Shown: positions 40,019 through 51,137, numbered from the stretch's first letter. The stretch is 64,000 nucleotides of DNA from Yponomeuta sedellus (GCA_934045075.1 OW203736.1:22297805-22361804), one strand, 5' to 3'. Made by a program: numbers and translations. The notes: a model not told the origin generated them from the sequence alone.

Positions 40019-40962
40019 TATGAGCTTCCAAACGACGAACTCAAAACGACTGCCTTTCGAGAGACCTTGTTTTACTTGGTAACATAAAACCCTTTCGGTC
40101 TGATAGGCCTTGCTTAGTTAAATAGATTTAAATGCGAGTTTCGAAGCTCGGTGAGGGCGGAAGGCTTTTGCGGCAAATCTCGCAACACAGACAAATAGGG
40201 GTCCGACATGCCTAGTTAACAGTAAACCATGTACCAGGAGAGCAGAGCTGCGAGGTTGGGTAAATTATGTATTTCTTACACAGCTGTTTCTTAGATCTGG
40301 CTCCTACGTGGAGCATGCATGCTGTCTCGCTCGCACAATGTAACATTTGTAGTGATGGTTATAAAATGAACTTTTGACAAAGGTGGGCTGAGGGTTGGAT
40401 AGATAATAAAATTGCGGATATTCAAAACATTTTCTTTAGCATAAACCTAGTTTTTTATTGAGAAGTCGTGACTGGTGTATTCATAATTTTGGAAACCACT
40501 TTTCTTTACTGCGGAAAGAAAAACAAAAATGTCTTAAATGGACGTACAGTGCTACACAAGAAATAAGTCTCGCGGATGTACCTGCGCAGATGACCAAATT
40601 TTGGATGTGCGGCATGTTGATCGACCAATCAGATAGTTTCATTTTATGGCAGGCCGCGCGCCTTTGTTGCTATTGGTTGATTCAACGTCATCGATGCAGG
40701 TGACTATTAGTTTGGCAATATTAGAGTGAGCGAAATAGGTAGCGCTACTGCGGCAATCAATTTTGCACCTTAACCGTATCGGTTAAAGATCATGTTGAAT
40801 GTACTTATAGCTTCGGGTACTTTCGTTACACTTCTTCCTAGTCTGCGCGAACGAAGATTCCCGAAGGGACTTTTAGGACGTGTAGTACTGTAATTTAGGC
40901 ATCAAACCCTCAAACCACATTTATCAAAAGCGATCTGAACCGTGAGGAAACCCTAGAAGCGG
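40019..40962. other. unassigned sequence
   Basis: No gene or repeat recognised. Small frames only. Confidence 0.35.
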
Positions 40963-41130
40963 TCAGATTTACCTACTGACTGCCTCGATATCACGTTTGA
41001 TTCGCTGAACGGTAGTCGTGGGTTCGATCCCCACTGTACAAACAGCCGCTTACCATATTGTCATGACCTTGTCTAGACACCATATCCTGGAATATCCTAG
41101 TCTGGGACTGGGACAAAAGAGTTTTCTTTT
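40963..41130 (+). mobile_element. T3 SINE
   Basis: GACTGCCTCGATATCACG, GCTGAACGGTAGTCGTGGG, B box GGTTCGATCCCCACTG and tail block ATATCCTAGTCTGGGACTGG. Confidence 0.6.
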
Positions 41131-41599
41131 CATGAATTAAACATGAACAGTATTCTACTAGGACACCATAAATAAAAAGCTATACACAGAAGGACGCAAT
41201 CATAAAGTGATAAAAGCAATCTTTCCCATCTAATTGCGCGGCACCGAATTACATTTCCTTCTCCGAGATTCAACCGTTTTCCGATCCGATTTGCTCCTGC
41301 CTTTACACCCTTTGGCCAGAGTGAGACAGACTATGCAATTTTATTGTAAAGTGTATCGAGAAAGAGCGGGAGGAATATCTCCGGGGGATCCCCGGATCCC
41401 ATTTCACGCTAGTGCTTGCAATTCGAGACGGAGACGAAAGCGCATTGGTGACCTCGTGATCCATACTCTAAGTTCGATAAGCAAGCAGCCAGAATATGCT
41501 GCTATTTTTATGCCTGCAATTCAGACAATATCAAATGCGTGGGTCTAGAATTGTAGACTATCGATAAAAGCTTTATAAATGAGACTTTATAACCATTTA
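41131..41599. other. unassigned; GC-richer 41235-41480
   Basis: A 104-codon frame (41234-41548) has no domain, no good start context and no similarity I recognise. The stretch is unique in the window, so host regulatory or exon sequence remains possible. Confidence 0.3.
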
Positions 41600-41768
41600 G
41601 AAAAGGCGAGATTTTTAGCATAGAGCGGTAGAGCATCCGCCTAGGTCCCAGGATTGATCCCCGGCATGGGCTTGGATGTTTACATCTTTGTGACGTCGTT
41701 ATTTCTGGTTCCCACGACATAGGGTATCCTAGTGTGGAGCCAGAAGCAATGTATGTAAATGTTATGTT
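41600..41768 (+). mobile_element. T4 SINE, full length
   Basis: Head AGCGGTAGAGCATCCGCC with B box GGATTGATCCCC, then CTTGGATGTTTACATCTTTG, TTCCCACGACATAGGGTATC, CTAGTGTGGAGCCAGAAG. Confidence 0.65.
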
Positions 41769-41851
41769 ATTACTTTGAAATAAAAGATTTCATATTCTTT
41801 AGAGCGTTAGAATGCTTTGTTCTATAACTTTACGGGTAGTAATTAAAAAAA

Positions 41852-41891
41852 GCGGCATGGGTGGAATTTTTAGCCTCTAAATAGGTTTTTC
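41852..41891 (+). mobile_element. T1 SINE scrap
   Basis: GCATGGGTGGAATTTTTAGC followed by CTCTAAATAGG. Confidence 0.6.
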
Positions 41892-42808
41892 AAAAAACAA
41901 ATCTTTAAAATGGCTTTTTAATATTTTTCTTTCTTAGTTATTGTTAAAATGATTAATTACGAACTCGGATCGGATCCTACGTATCCATCTTAATATAATA
42001 TCCAAGACATAAAGTCTTGGTGAAATTAAGCAACCGATTACTTATTAAATGTTAATGCCACATAATTTCAACGAAGTCTCATGTCTTGATAGCTATATTT
42101 TGAATCAAGATAAATACAATGATTTTATAAAATTATTTCCATTGTATTTTATTTTTTTGTTACAGGGCATTACTTTACTACATAGTAATAATTTCCACAC
42201 ATATTAAATCTATTGTGCTAAAAACACTAGGAACGCAGATTCGCTCAGTATGTTTTCTTTCAGTGAACAGTTCTAACGAAATTCTAAACTTCGCTAATAA
42301 AAAGTCCTTCTCAAGATAGCGCTCCGTCACGATCTTCGGGTGTACCCGCTAGCGTAGGTACTACTATCAGCACAGTCCGACGGATCTTGGATTTATTTCG
42401 TTTAAATTCCTCTCTTTTATCACGAGACTCGGCTGATATATGAGCGGTCTTTAAAGCCCGTTAGGTTAGATTCCTAGTTGAATTCTGCTTTAGATAGCTT
42501 TTGCAACCAAGATGACTATCTAAAAACAGTTGTATGCACATTTATTGTTACAAAGTCGTCCAAAATTTACCTGCATTGTGTACACGAGCATTACATTTTA
42601 TGTTATTTTGTTTTAACATTTAAGGTCTCACAAAAATATATAACGATTATTTTCATTGTTTTTTCGCTACTTTTCCCACTCATCATCATCATCAGCCCAC
42701 TGCTGCCTACCGCTGGGTACAAACATCAAACATTTTCTCCCCAAATGTCATCTCTCAGTCTTATGCTAACCGCATCCGCTTTACTTTAAAATATTGTAAA
42801 AAAGGTTC
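41892..42808. other. unassigned sequence
   Basis: AT-rich. A CATCATCATCATCAGCCCAC block at 42680 is a reversed RTE-tail scrap. No gene seen. Confidence 0.35.
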
Positions 42809-43172
42809 GTTATCAACCCTTATATGTCCCCACTGCTGGGGCACGGGTCTCTCCCTGCATCGCAGGAAGGTTAGGCCATACTCCACCACGGGGGCCAAGT
42901 CCGGGTTGGTGGAGGATTGTGAGACAGTGGCGGGCCTCACTGTCAGAAGTTATCAAGCCGCCCATAAGGCCTCTGACATGGCTTAACGACTGCCATTATA
43001 TGACAGCCGGCACCAACGGCTTAACGTGCCTTGCGAAGCACGGAAGCGCTCGGAAAAATGCCACTAGCGGTAGTCACGGGACGCTCACCCATCCCGTACC
43101 TGACCGCGCCTGTTGTTGCTTAACCAAGTGATTGATTCCAATCACCCGGTTCGCCTAGGCCACGAGCGCTTC
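42809..43172 (-). mobile_element. S5 SINE, full length
   Basis: Complete on the minus strand: tail GTTATCAACCCTTATATG at the left. The 5S part (complement at 43083-43123) has GTTGCTTAACC and CTGACCGCGCC. The 5' stem GTGATTGATTCCAATCAC is at 43127. Closely matches 49131. Confidence 0.8.
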
Positions 43173-43315
43173 AAAAAAGATAAGATAAGAATATTCTTTA
43201 TTGTACACCAGAGCACATATTATAAAACATGTAAAGATACAAAGTACCATTGGCGGCCTTATTGCTAAAAGCTATTTCTTCCAGACAACCTTACGACGGA
43301 AAGTTGCTGAAGGAA
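43173..43315 (-). mobile_element. LC LINE 3' end
   Basis: AGATAAGATAAGAATATTCT at the left, GTACACCAGAGCACATATTA, CCAGACAACCTTACGACGG at the right. It abuts the 5' end of the S5 copy without a gap. Confidence 0.75.
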
Positions 43316-43598
43316 ATAAAGTATTTTATGTATTTGGTGTAAGTAATTGTGTACCCGAAATCAATATTTTCTTTATCTTAACTCACTAGATACAATGAAA
43401 TTACTGACCTGGCTGTCAAAGCAATTCATTTTAGTAAGGAAAGTAGCATTAGCATAACAAAACAAGCTGAATAATAACGAAGAATAAATAATACACGATT
43501 GTTTTCCGAGATACTTACTCTTTGATCTATTTACTTAATATTTGACCCTCAAAAAATCGTTGCCTATTTTTGTTAGAACTTACACAGCCATACGCTTA
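43316..43598. other. unassigned sequence
   Basis: No supported feature. Confidence 0.3.
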
Positions 43599-43736
43599 GG
43601 GCCAGTTTCTGAATTGAGAATTTCGCTAAGTAAATGGTTAACTATACTGCTGTCTCTTCGAATTTCTCAGAAAAGAGTATGACAGAACGTTACTTAAGTA
43701 TTTACTTAGTGAAATTCTCAATTCAGCAGCCGGTCC
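43599..43736. mobile_element. MITE family A, complete
   Basis: GGGCCAGTTTCTGAATTGAG and AATTTCGCTAAGTAAAT at the left. The right end mirrors it with ATTTACTTAGTGAAATTCTC and AATTCAGCAGCCGGTCC. Inverted ends about 38 bp. Flanks TTA and ATA do not give a clean duplication, so the superfamily is open. Confidence 0.75.
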
Positions 43737-44326
43737 ATAGGCATGAAACGGGAAATAGGCAAGGATTGCTAACTCCAGCCTTTGTTATTTCCGTACATAA
43801 AGCGAAGCTTTTCACAATTTACATCGTTGTTTTAAAATCGAGTTTCAGATTGCGCCCAAACATTTATATTTACCCACCGAAATAAGCCCCTGACGAGTTC
43901 CCAACTCGTTGCGTGTACATCCAAATTTAATCCAAGTAATATCTAACAATGCCTACTGTTAACTCCCTAACAGAATAACTTTGCGTCGCCTAGCTCGCGA
44001 GCGCCGGATATCAGATAAAAGGTTAACTCAGTACTCTGTGTTCACAGAGTAGTATTGGACTTTAGTTGATGGAAAGGCTTGTTGTTTTAAGCCCAGTTAT
44101 ATCGATCAGTAATCTGATTCAATTTCTAATTTAGTTCAGATACATCGAAGTGCCTCGGCATAAATGCAAACTGACGTACAAAGAATAGCCAGCCCACTGT
44201 GAATGCCAATAAATGCTTACGCCCCGTCGTAAATATCTTGGCACTTTGAGGTAGTCTTGAGTTGCATCTCCGGTCTCGCGGTAACGATCAAACCCGCGAG
44301 ATGTGTGCTATGGTGCCGGGATGCGG
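43737..44326. other. unassigned sequence
   Basis: ACTCTGTGTTCACAGAGT near 44032 is a perfect 7-bp-arm hairpin. Nothing else seen. Confidence 0.35.
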
Positions 44327-44402
44327 CGATATCAACCCATTTCTATGTCCCCACTGCTGGGGCACAGGTCTTTCCCTGCATCAAAGGAAGGTTAGGCCAA
44401 GG
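44327..44402 (-). mobile_element. S5 SINE 3' fragment
   Basis: GATATCAACCCATTTCTATG, CACTGCTGGGGCACAGG and AAGGAAGGTTAGGCC. Confidence 0.65.
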
Positions 44403-44924
44403 GGTCCGCGATATGAACTTGTCTTTATCTAAATAAAATTAAACCATTAAGTTGAGCTCTCACTTAAAAAAAAACAGAGATGTTCATTTCAACTGTCCAA
44501 CCTTCGTAAGTCCAATATTCCCTGTCACAGGTATTTCATACTTAAAAAGGCATCTCAGCAAGTCTATTTTCGAAATAGCAATGGTAGTATTAATAATTAT
44601 TTCTGTCCTTCTTGATATTTTTTGTAGGTGAGTTAATCTTCTGAAGGGAAATAGCATTGTGTGTCCCAATTCTACGCGAAACTTGTCAGCGGTATAGCGG
44701 CACCTGAAAAGACTCTGCCGAAACTTTAGCAGAGCCTTTTCAGACTCTAAATAGAAGTTCCTGTGCCATGACTTAGATATTTCAGATCAAATAAAACTTG
44801 GGCTTTTCATCTATTGTAAGTGATTTATGCCTTTTGTTTTTGTAACAAGAAATGTCTATGATATCGGTCTATTGCTGCCAATTTAGCCCTGTAGCCCTAA
44901 CTGAGTCAATAATGCACTCGATTA
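44403..44924. other. unassigned sequence
   Basis: No supported feature. A GTGCC...AGACTC inverted patch near 44700-44750 is short. Confidence 0.3.
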
Positions 44925-45000
44925 GACCCGTTTAATACTACATATTAAACGGGTCTAATCGAGATTATTTCAGGTTATTTCAGCACCTGCTGAGTTAGAA
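44925..45000 (-). mobile_element. family 2 pLTR fragment with inverted end
   Basis: GACCCGTTTAATACTACATA and ATTAAACGGGTCTAATCGAG: the family 2 terminus preceded by its own 13-bp complement, as at both ends of the copy at 52927. Confidence 0.5.
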
Positions 45001-45039
45001 CCTCTTTACATTTGCCACATCCGCAATGCTGTTCTTTTA

Positions 45040-45220
45040 TTGTACTTAAATTTTTATATATTTGTTAATGTTTCCTGTCTTAAATCAATGCACAGGCATT
45101 GTTTGAATGTAATGGTGTTTCTTTTTTTTAATGTTGTACATTGCGCTTATTTTTGTGTTGTTCTTGTACATGTTTGTGTGGATGTCAATAAATGATTCAT
45201 CTATCTATTCTTTATCAGAT
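45040..45220 (+). mobile_element. LINE 3' end with TCTA tail
   Basis: ATGCACAGGCATTGTTTG, TTGTACATTGCGC, then GATGTCAATAAATGATTC and ATCTATCTATTC. The TCTA tail and AATAAA suggest a LINE terminus. Family unknown. Confidence 0.4.
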
Positions 45221-45400
45221 AATCCGAAATTACATCTATTACCAACGTGGCGAGTACAATCAACCATTGTAGTGAGGGTAGCTGGTATAACCTCAATGTT
45301 TTTCGCAGCGGGCTGTCACACAACACTCACTACGTCCGCGGAAAGGTCCGATGATAAGGCGCGTGATTTGTATTTACTTAGCACTGGATTCCACGTGAAC

Positions 45401-45602
45401 GATATCAACCCTTTGTACGTCCCTACTGCTGGGGCTCGGGTCTCTTCCTGCATCGCAGGAAGCTGAGGCCATACTCCACTACGGCGACCAAGTCTGGGTT
45501 TGTGGAGGATAGTAAGACAGTGGCGGGCCATACTGTCAGAAGTTATCAAGCCGCCCATAAGGCCTCAGACATGGCTCAACGACTGCCGTTACATGACAGC
45601 CT
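45401..45602 (-). mobile_element. S5 SINE, 5'-truncated
   Basis: GATATCAACCCTTTGTACG, TGCTGGGGCTCGGGTCTC, ACTGTCAGAAGTTATCAAGC through ATGGCTCAACGACTGCC. No 5S head. Confidence 0.75.
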
Positions 45603-46854
45603 TTGTCTTTGCAGTAGGACGAATATAGACTAGTTATAATAATTTATGGAAGCTCAGTTTAGACTATACTTGCTAGACATATAATAGATGCTCTCATCTA
45701 AACATATTTTCCGACGAAATTAGTTATATTATAGTTTACCTTTACTAAAACTAAAATATAAATTTTACTATTATGCCATGTACACACATCCTAACACAAT
45801 ATGGATGCCATGTGTCTGAAATAAAAATATACAAAAATATCACCGTTGGATGCTATAGTATCTAAACATTAAACTAAATACTACACAATTAATCATACAT
45901 AATTAATAAACAGCTTACTTTTTACCACCAAAGCTTTTAGTTTCAATCAAGAACAAGAAGAACAATCATTCAATATGTACCAGGATAAAACTTCAGAAAT
46001 ATGTGAAGTTACGAATCCAATTTTTTTGGGATACCCCTTTTATACAACGTTCAGAGTGTATGAAAATCTGTGTATTTAGCCTTCGGCCGGGGCAACATTC
46101 CGCATCGAAAAAATAAACGGTCGGTCACAAGCAATTTATTGGCATGGATATCCCCAAAAAACAAGCAAGCGTTATGCGCAAAATATGTGGGGATGTATTT
46201 CGGAACCCGGGTCAGAATTCCTCGCGTCCAATCGTTGGTTTCGGCAGCACAGGGACAGTCATCGGCGGAGATTGTACCACATTGGACCTTGTGTCGGGGC
46301 TATAAGAGTGGCCTGAGCATTCTCTCCAGCCAGCTGTTGGTGAGTTGTACACAAATGCTTTCGGCCCTTTGCAATTTGTCCGCGTTTCGCCGCGGCCGCA
46401 ACGCAGGAATGGGGATTTCGAGAAGGTTCACTGACTATAGAACAAACTTGTTTTTATCACAGTTGGACAAACTGATTCGGAAAAATGTCAGCCGAAATGC
46501 AGGTCAGCTTTTCGGAAGTTTTTATCTCGTGAAATCTAAGCTGATTACCATACAGTCGACGGCACATTATAACTCATAAATACGGATACTTAGTACAGTT
46601 ACGTTATAACTTGATTTTATGAAAGGGACAAGGACTTTGAGGGATAAGGGTTTTACGTAAAGAGGAGATAGGACAAAGATATTATAAATGCGAATGCAAT
46701 GCAGATGGGAATAATGGAACAGACTGTTCTGTGAGGATAACGCCTATACTTATAAGAGGCCAGAAAAAGACTGACGATGCTGCTATGAAACGTGTTTCTC
46801 CATATCTCTTTCTCAACAAAGAATACATCATTTGTTTTTATGCAATGAGGCACT
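45603..46854. other. 1.25 kb unassigned; GC-richer 46070-46550
   Basis: The 169-codon frame at 46070-46579 begins with TTG-type codons, shows no domain and has an equally open neighbouring frame, so it is not called a gene. CTATAAGAG near 46301 followed by TTGGTGAGT at 46335 resembles a promoter and splice donor but is unsupported. Confidence 0.3.
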
Positions 46855-47045
46855 TTGACTGTCTCGTTCGCCTAACGGTATATCACGTCTAATTAGTACG
46901 TTCGATTTCCACTGGGGGCCACCGTACATAGTACAAATGGCGTCAGAATAGTTCCACGTTTTTGAGCTACTAGCCTGGTTATAAAAACACATCCCTGTGC
47001 TGATGTGCTTGTGCACATCCTAGTTCGGGAGCTAAGCCCAGGGCC
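46855..47045 (+). mobile_element. T3 SINE
   Basis: TGACTGTCTCGTTCGCCTAA, B-box-like CGTTCGATTTCCACTGG, GGGGCCACCGTACATAG and tail CATCCTAGTTCGGGAGC. Confidence 0.55.
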
Positions 47046-47649
47046 TCCCTGGGATTAAGCCCAGAACAAGTGATTGAATTTTGTGGAAAGTTTTATAATC
47101 TTTTCATACGTTATTATTATAATATAGGTACTTAGATTGTTACAATCTTTCGTCTTTACTATGTACATGCACCTACCGACAACATTATTCATGCAATCTA
47201 CTCCATCCATGGGTTGTTTTGACGAGATCGCTCTAACCCAGACCGAAAATTGTATAACATTACTTTTATTTAAAAAATATGGTTGTAATTCTTTTTTTCA
47301 GATTGTAAAATAAATAGTGTTCTTTATCTCCATCTATCTTTTCTCATATGCAGGAAAAATACTGTCAACAGCCTGTCTTTGCACTTATTTCTGGTGACCT
47401 TCTGTAGATGAACGTCTCCCACTTCTTTGCGGCGAAGGTCCTTCAGTAAAAGGTCCAAAACTCCGCTTTTAAAGCGGCCTGTACTTTGTCAGACGCAGCC
47501 GGGCACGCAGCAGTTCATTTGCGAGACAAAAGCCTGATTTAGGTCCCACATGAATGAATGAGTGGTAGACAATAATGGGACGGCGGCTGCCTCGCGTAAT
47601 TATTTACGGAATCGCCGGCCCAGCTTTGTGATAGTGTTTAACAGGTTTA
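47046..47649. other. unassigned; GC-rich island 47455-47640
   Basis: Unique GC-richer island including GGAATCGCCGGCCCAGC. Candidate regulatory DNA only by analogy to other repeat-free islands. Confidence 0.3.
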
Positions 47650-47654
47650 ATTAA

Positions 47655-48640
47655 ATATGAGAGGGGCATTTATTGTACAAAAATCAAATGACCAAGTAGT
47701 TTGCTTTCGTTTTTCAACTGGTATTGTATCTGAAGACCTGAACAAAAAGCCGGACTCATCAGAGAGAGATTTAATACTTGCTTCGCAAGGTTCTAGTAAA
47801 TAATAATAAAATATGTATATGACTTCAACTTCCATGTTTATTATTAAAACTGACTGTAAAGAAATAAACGGAAAAGAGAATATTTTTCAAGAAGGTAAAA
47901 ATGGACAGTCGTGTTATTTCGTTAAACGTGGAAAGACGTAATGCAAAAGAAATCTAGAATAAGACGTTATTAAAAATTTAAATACGAGTAGAAAAGGACA
48001 GAATGTAACAAATACATATTGGGTTAAAAGGTTTGCACCGTTACAGCTTGCTGAGTGTCTGCACCTGATGCTGTAACATTAGTGGACAGAATATATATTT
48101 CTTGTAATTTTTAAGTATGATTTGTTATTTTACTTAAATCGCGCTATTTCTCGTATAAAAATCAAATGATCAAGTATTTCCTTACTATTTTTTAACTGGC
48201 ATTAGGTATATGTCAAGACGTCATCACACACAGATTTATGAATACTTTCATGCTGGCTGCACCTCATGATGAAACATAACTGAACAGCATAAAAAAACTG
48301 TAATTTGTGTTTGTACGAGTATGGCTCAATATTTTACTTAAATCATAAGCTTCGTTAATAAGATTGAATTTCCATTACATAAGCAGTACGATGCTCGGCC
48401 GTAACTTGACTAAAAATCGGCGAGGTCGAAATGATCTATTTTGCAATCGAAACTTAGAAGCAAAATTATTTTTATTTTAAATTATATTGTATGTAGTTAC
48501 AAAATCTTTAGTTCAAAAATTATAAGTCACATTCCTCGTCATCGTCAATAAAACCTGAAATGTACAATGCACCTAAAATTATGAAACCCGTTAATCCATT
48601 CCATAAACAGTACAATGCCCGGCAACTGACTTTTCGAAAA
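47655..48640. repeat. diverged local repeat block
   Basis: AAAATCAAATGACCAAGTA (47677) recurs as AAAATCAAATGATCAAGTA (48157), each followed by TTTTTCAACTGG/TTTTTAACTGG. CTGCACCTGATGCTG/CTGCACCTCATGATG recur at 48060/48255, and CAGTACGATGCTCGG/CAGTACAATGCCCGG at 48383/48608. A scrambled tandem duplication with high divergence. Confidence 0.6.
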
Positions 48641-49130
48641 AACAGTACCAACATAATAACTTATTTTTAGGTAGTAGTCAGTTTATCACGTCATAAGCGT
48701 GGTACATCTCGAAAGCTACCAGGGCGGCAGGAAATCCGAGCACGTATCGCGAACAAAGGGCGCAGGTATTATTTATCATCATGAGCCGCTATTCCACCTG
48801 GCTTGCCTACGTGTGTGACCCCAATAAAATCACCATTTTTATAACCGCCTTACGGCTGGCAACCCTGTCGTTTACTGCCCCGAAAGGATTTACGCCCACT
48901 ACGTATTGATATCTGTGCTATTCCGTTTATTTCATAGGCTTACAAAGGCATTTGATATTTCACTATGGACAAAAAAGTAGTCTTAATTGTTACGAAATTA
49001 AATATAGAAAAGCAGAGGAAAAATGTGGAGATGACCTGGTGTTGAATATACTATTAAAATATGAAGTCAGTCAAAAAACCTTCCAGCCTTAGATATAATA
49101 AGCCATCAATCCTTTGATTTTAACTGAAAT
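48641..49130. other. unassigned sequence
   Basis: No supported feature. Confidence 0.3.
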
Positions 49131-49472
49131 GCTCGCTCGTGGCCTAGGCGAATCGAGTGATTGGAATCAATCACTTGGTTAAGCAATAACAGGCGCGGTC
49201 AGATACAGGATGGGTGAGGGTCCCGTGACTACCGCTAGTGGCATTTTTCCGAGCGCTTCCGTGCTTCGCAAGGCACGTTAAGCCGTTGGTGCCGGCTGTC
49301 ATATAATGGCAATCGTTAAGGCTTGATAACTTCTGACAGTAAGGCCCGCCACTGTCTTACAATCCTCCACCAACCCGGACTTGGCCCCCGTGGTGGAGTA
49401 TGGCCTAACCTTCCTGCGATGCAGGAAGAGACCCGTGCCCTAGCAGTGGGGACATACAACGGTTAATAACGA
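49131..49472 (+). mobile_element. S5 SINE, near complete
   Basis: Head GCTCGCTCGTGGCCTAGGCG, stem GTGATTGGAATCAATCAC, 5S part at 49178-49217 (GTTAAGCAATAACAGGCGCG, CAGGATGGGTGA). The body follows with GACTACCGCTAGTGGCATTT, then CCTCCACCAACCCGGACTTG, ending GGTTAATAACGA. A ~23-bp stretch is deleted around 49320. Confidence 0.8.
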
Positions 49473-49534
49473 ACCACCGATTTAATAGAGTATAATCGAA
49501 AAGGTCGACGATTTTATGTAAGATAATATTCTTA

Positions 49535-49698
49535 GGATAGGCGCCCACGGGTTACTTTAGTCACCGTGACTGTTTCGTCACTCTTATCAAGACCGTGGAT
49601 ATGTATGGAGATGCGCGTATGTATTCGCGCATCTCCATACAAATCTACGGAGTGACGAAAAAGTCACGGTGACAAAAGTAACCAGTGCGCGCTTAGCC
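49535..49698. mobile_element. Harbinger-like palindromic MITE, 164 bp
   Basis: Almost entirely foldback: left GTTACTTTAGTCACCGTGAC and GATGCGCG, right CGCGCATCTCCATAC and GTCACGGTGACAAAAGTAAC. TTA repeats at 49532-49534 and 49699-49701. Ends GGATAGGCGC...GCGCTTAGCC. Confidence 0.75.
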
Positions 49699-49769
49699 TT
49701 ACAGTTGTCCATAGATGAAACGATACCAGAAAAAAACGTTTGTTAGAGTGTTCGTAGTGGTCGTAGTGA

Positions 49770-49960
49770 ACCCGGCAACACATTGGTAGAATGCTGGCGT
49801 CCCATTCGACAGGTCGTGAATTCGAATCCTGTCATGTACTCACAACCTGTTAAGGCAAACTTAGTGAAAAATTCCAAGTGCCTAAGATGTTCGCAAATTC
49901 TAAGCGCTTAAAATGATATAATCATACACACCGTGGTGTAATCACCACGAGTGACCACCG
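49770..49960 (+). mobile_element. tRNA-like SINE, unassigned family
   Basis: CGGCAACACATTGGTAGAAT resembles an A box, and GAATTCGAATCCTGTCATG a B box, followed by a TTAGTGAAAAATTCC body. Only copy seen. Confidence 0.4.
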
Positions 49961-50039
49961 CGGAGCCTAAAAAAGAGTATGAAAGAAGTTTGCTCTGCTA
50001 CCTATGTATGATATAAATTTTGACCTTGAGATAATTTAT

Positions 50040-50238
50040 ACAGCGTCCAGTGGCACCTTCACTCACATTAGATGGCTGAACGGAACACTCGAACGCTGCA
50101 GTGCCTGGGACATTGTTTTAGATGGAGTAGGCTAGTCCAGGACTTATATTCCTGACAGCTTAGTCGGCCTAGCCGGCAGAAAAGACATTCCAGTACGTGC
50201 GGAGCCAACCGATACGCGGGTTTCCTCACGATCTTATT
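50040..50238 (-). mobile_element. T2-like variant 3' extension
   Basis: CAGCGTCCAGTGGCACCTTC, AGTGCCTGGGACATTG and CGTGCGGAGCCAACC: same extension as 7146. It is cut by the next T2 insertion. Confidence 0.6.
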
Positions 50239-50253
50239 ATGTATAATACGATA

Positions 50254-50499
50254 GTTAGTTAGACCTGAGATATCCGCACTTAGCCTCATAGTTAGACGTA
50301 CCCAGCGCTGAGGTACGTTAACACTTCAGACACTAGGGTTTCCTTAGAATGTTTTCCTTCACATCAGCGAGTGGTAATGCTACTATAACTTCACAAATGT
50401 ACATAACTTGAGAATAAAGTCATTGGTACAACAATGGGTTCGAACCCACGACCTCCCGATTGAGATGCCGGCGTTCTATACCGCTCTGCTACCACCGCC
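50254..50499 (-). mobile_element. T2 SINE, complete, with 15-bp TSD
   Basis: Flanked by ATGTATAATACGATA (50239-50253) and ATGTATGATACGATA (50500-50514). GTTA tail at the left, head GCTACCACCGCC at the right. It defines T2 as about 246 bp. Confidence 0.8.
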
Positions 50500-50536
50500 A
50501 TGTATGATACGATAACCATTATCCAATACCCGCAGA

Positions 50537-50702
50537 TAATAAGTACGTAGTACAGAGAGTATTGTAAAGAGGTTCGAAATTTCACTGATGCCGGTAGTAG
50601 CCCAGTAGCTCCGTTGGGAGAGCGCTGGCACGGTTAGCCAGAGGTCGCGGGTTCGAGTCCCGGCGTGGGTGGAATTTTTAGCCTCTAAATAGGTTTCTAA
50701 GA
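50537..50702 (+). mobile_element. T1 SINE
   Basis: ACAGAGAGTATTGTAAAGAG leader, A box region TAGCTCCGTTGGGAGAGC, B box GGTTCGAGTCC, 3' GCCTCTAAATAGG. Confidence 0.75.
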
Positions 50703-51002
50703 TAATAAGTCTTCGAAGACTCTATCATTACGTCATCATCACGAAAGGTAAAAGAGAAACCGGGCTAGACAGGGAAAGCACTGCTGGAAAGTGCACTCCG
50801 GATTAGACACACCAATCAATGCCTTATCCGGAGTCAGAACTATTGGAGTGTAGTTTAAGCCTTCTCGTCCGCTTTCAATTAGTTGAGGATGGATCGCTGC
50901 GCTGGGTCGGCACTAGTACATGTGGGGGGTTAACTCCCTGATGTGTGTTAGAGGGACAATTTAAAAAAAAACAGCCAAGTCCGAGTCGGACTTAACAAAC
51001 AA
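50703..51002. other. unassigned; start of an interspersed repeat at 50972
   Basis: AGCCAAGTCCGAGTCGGACT at 50972 resembles the start of a common arthropod repeat whose remaining part may lie at 51420-51750, split by the LB tail. Confidence 0.35.
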
Positions 51003-51137
51003 AGTATTGAATTCAAATTTGCACAGAAACTGACTTATTGAACGTTACAAAATAGACTAGGAGTCCATTTCAAAACCTAGATCATTGTGGAGGAAAAATG
51101 GACAAAAAAACTCCAAATATAGTCTTTTCAAATTCGT
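51003..51137 (-). mobile_element. LB LINE 3' UTR
   Basis: GACTTATTGAACGTTACAAA, AAATGGACAAAAAAACTCC: same minus-oriented block as 21592. Confidence 0.65.

Noticed and set aside
46300..46345. Promoter-like CTATAAGAG with donor-like GTGAGT
   Set aside because: No start codon between them, no coding exon downstream and both motifs are common by chance.
46070..46579. 169-codon frame, longest non-repeat frame outside transposons
   Set aside because: No domain, signal, good start codon or splice support, and a second frame over the same DNA is nearly as open.
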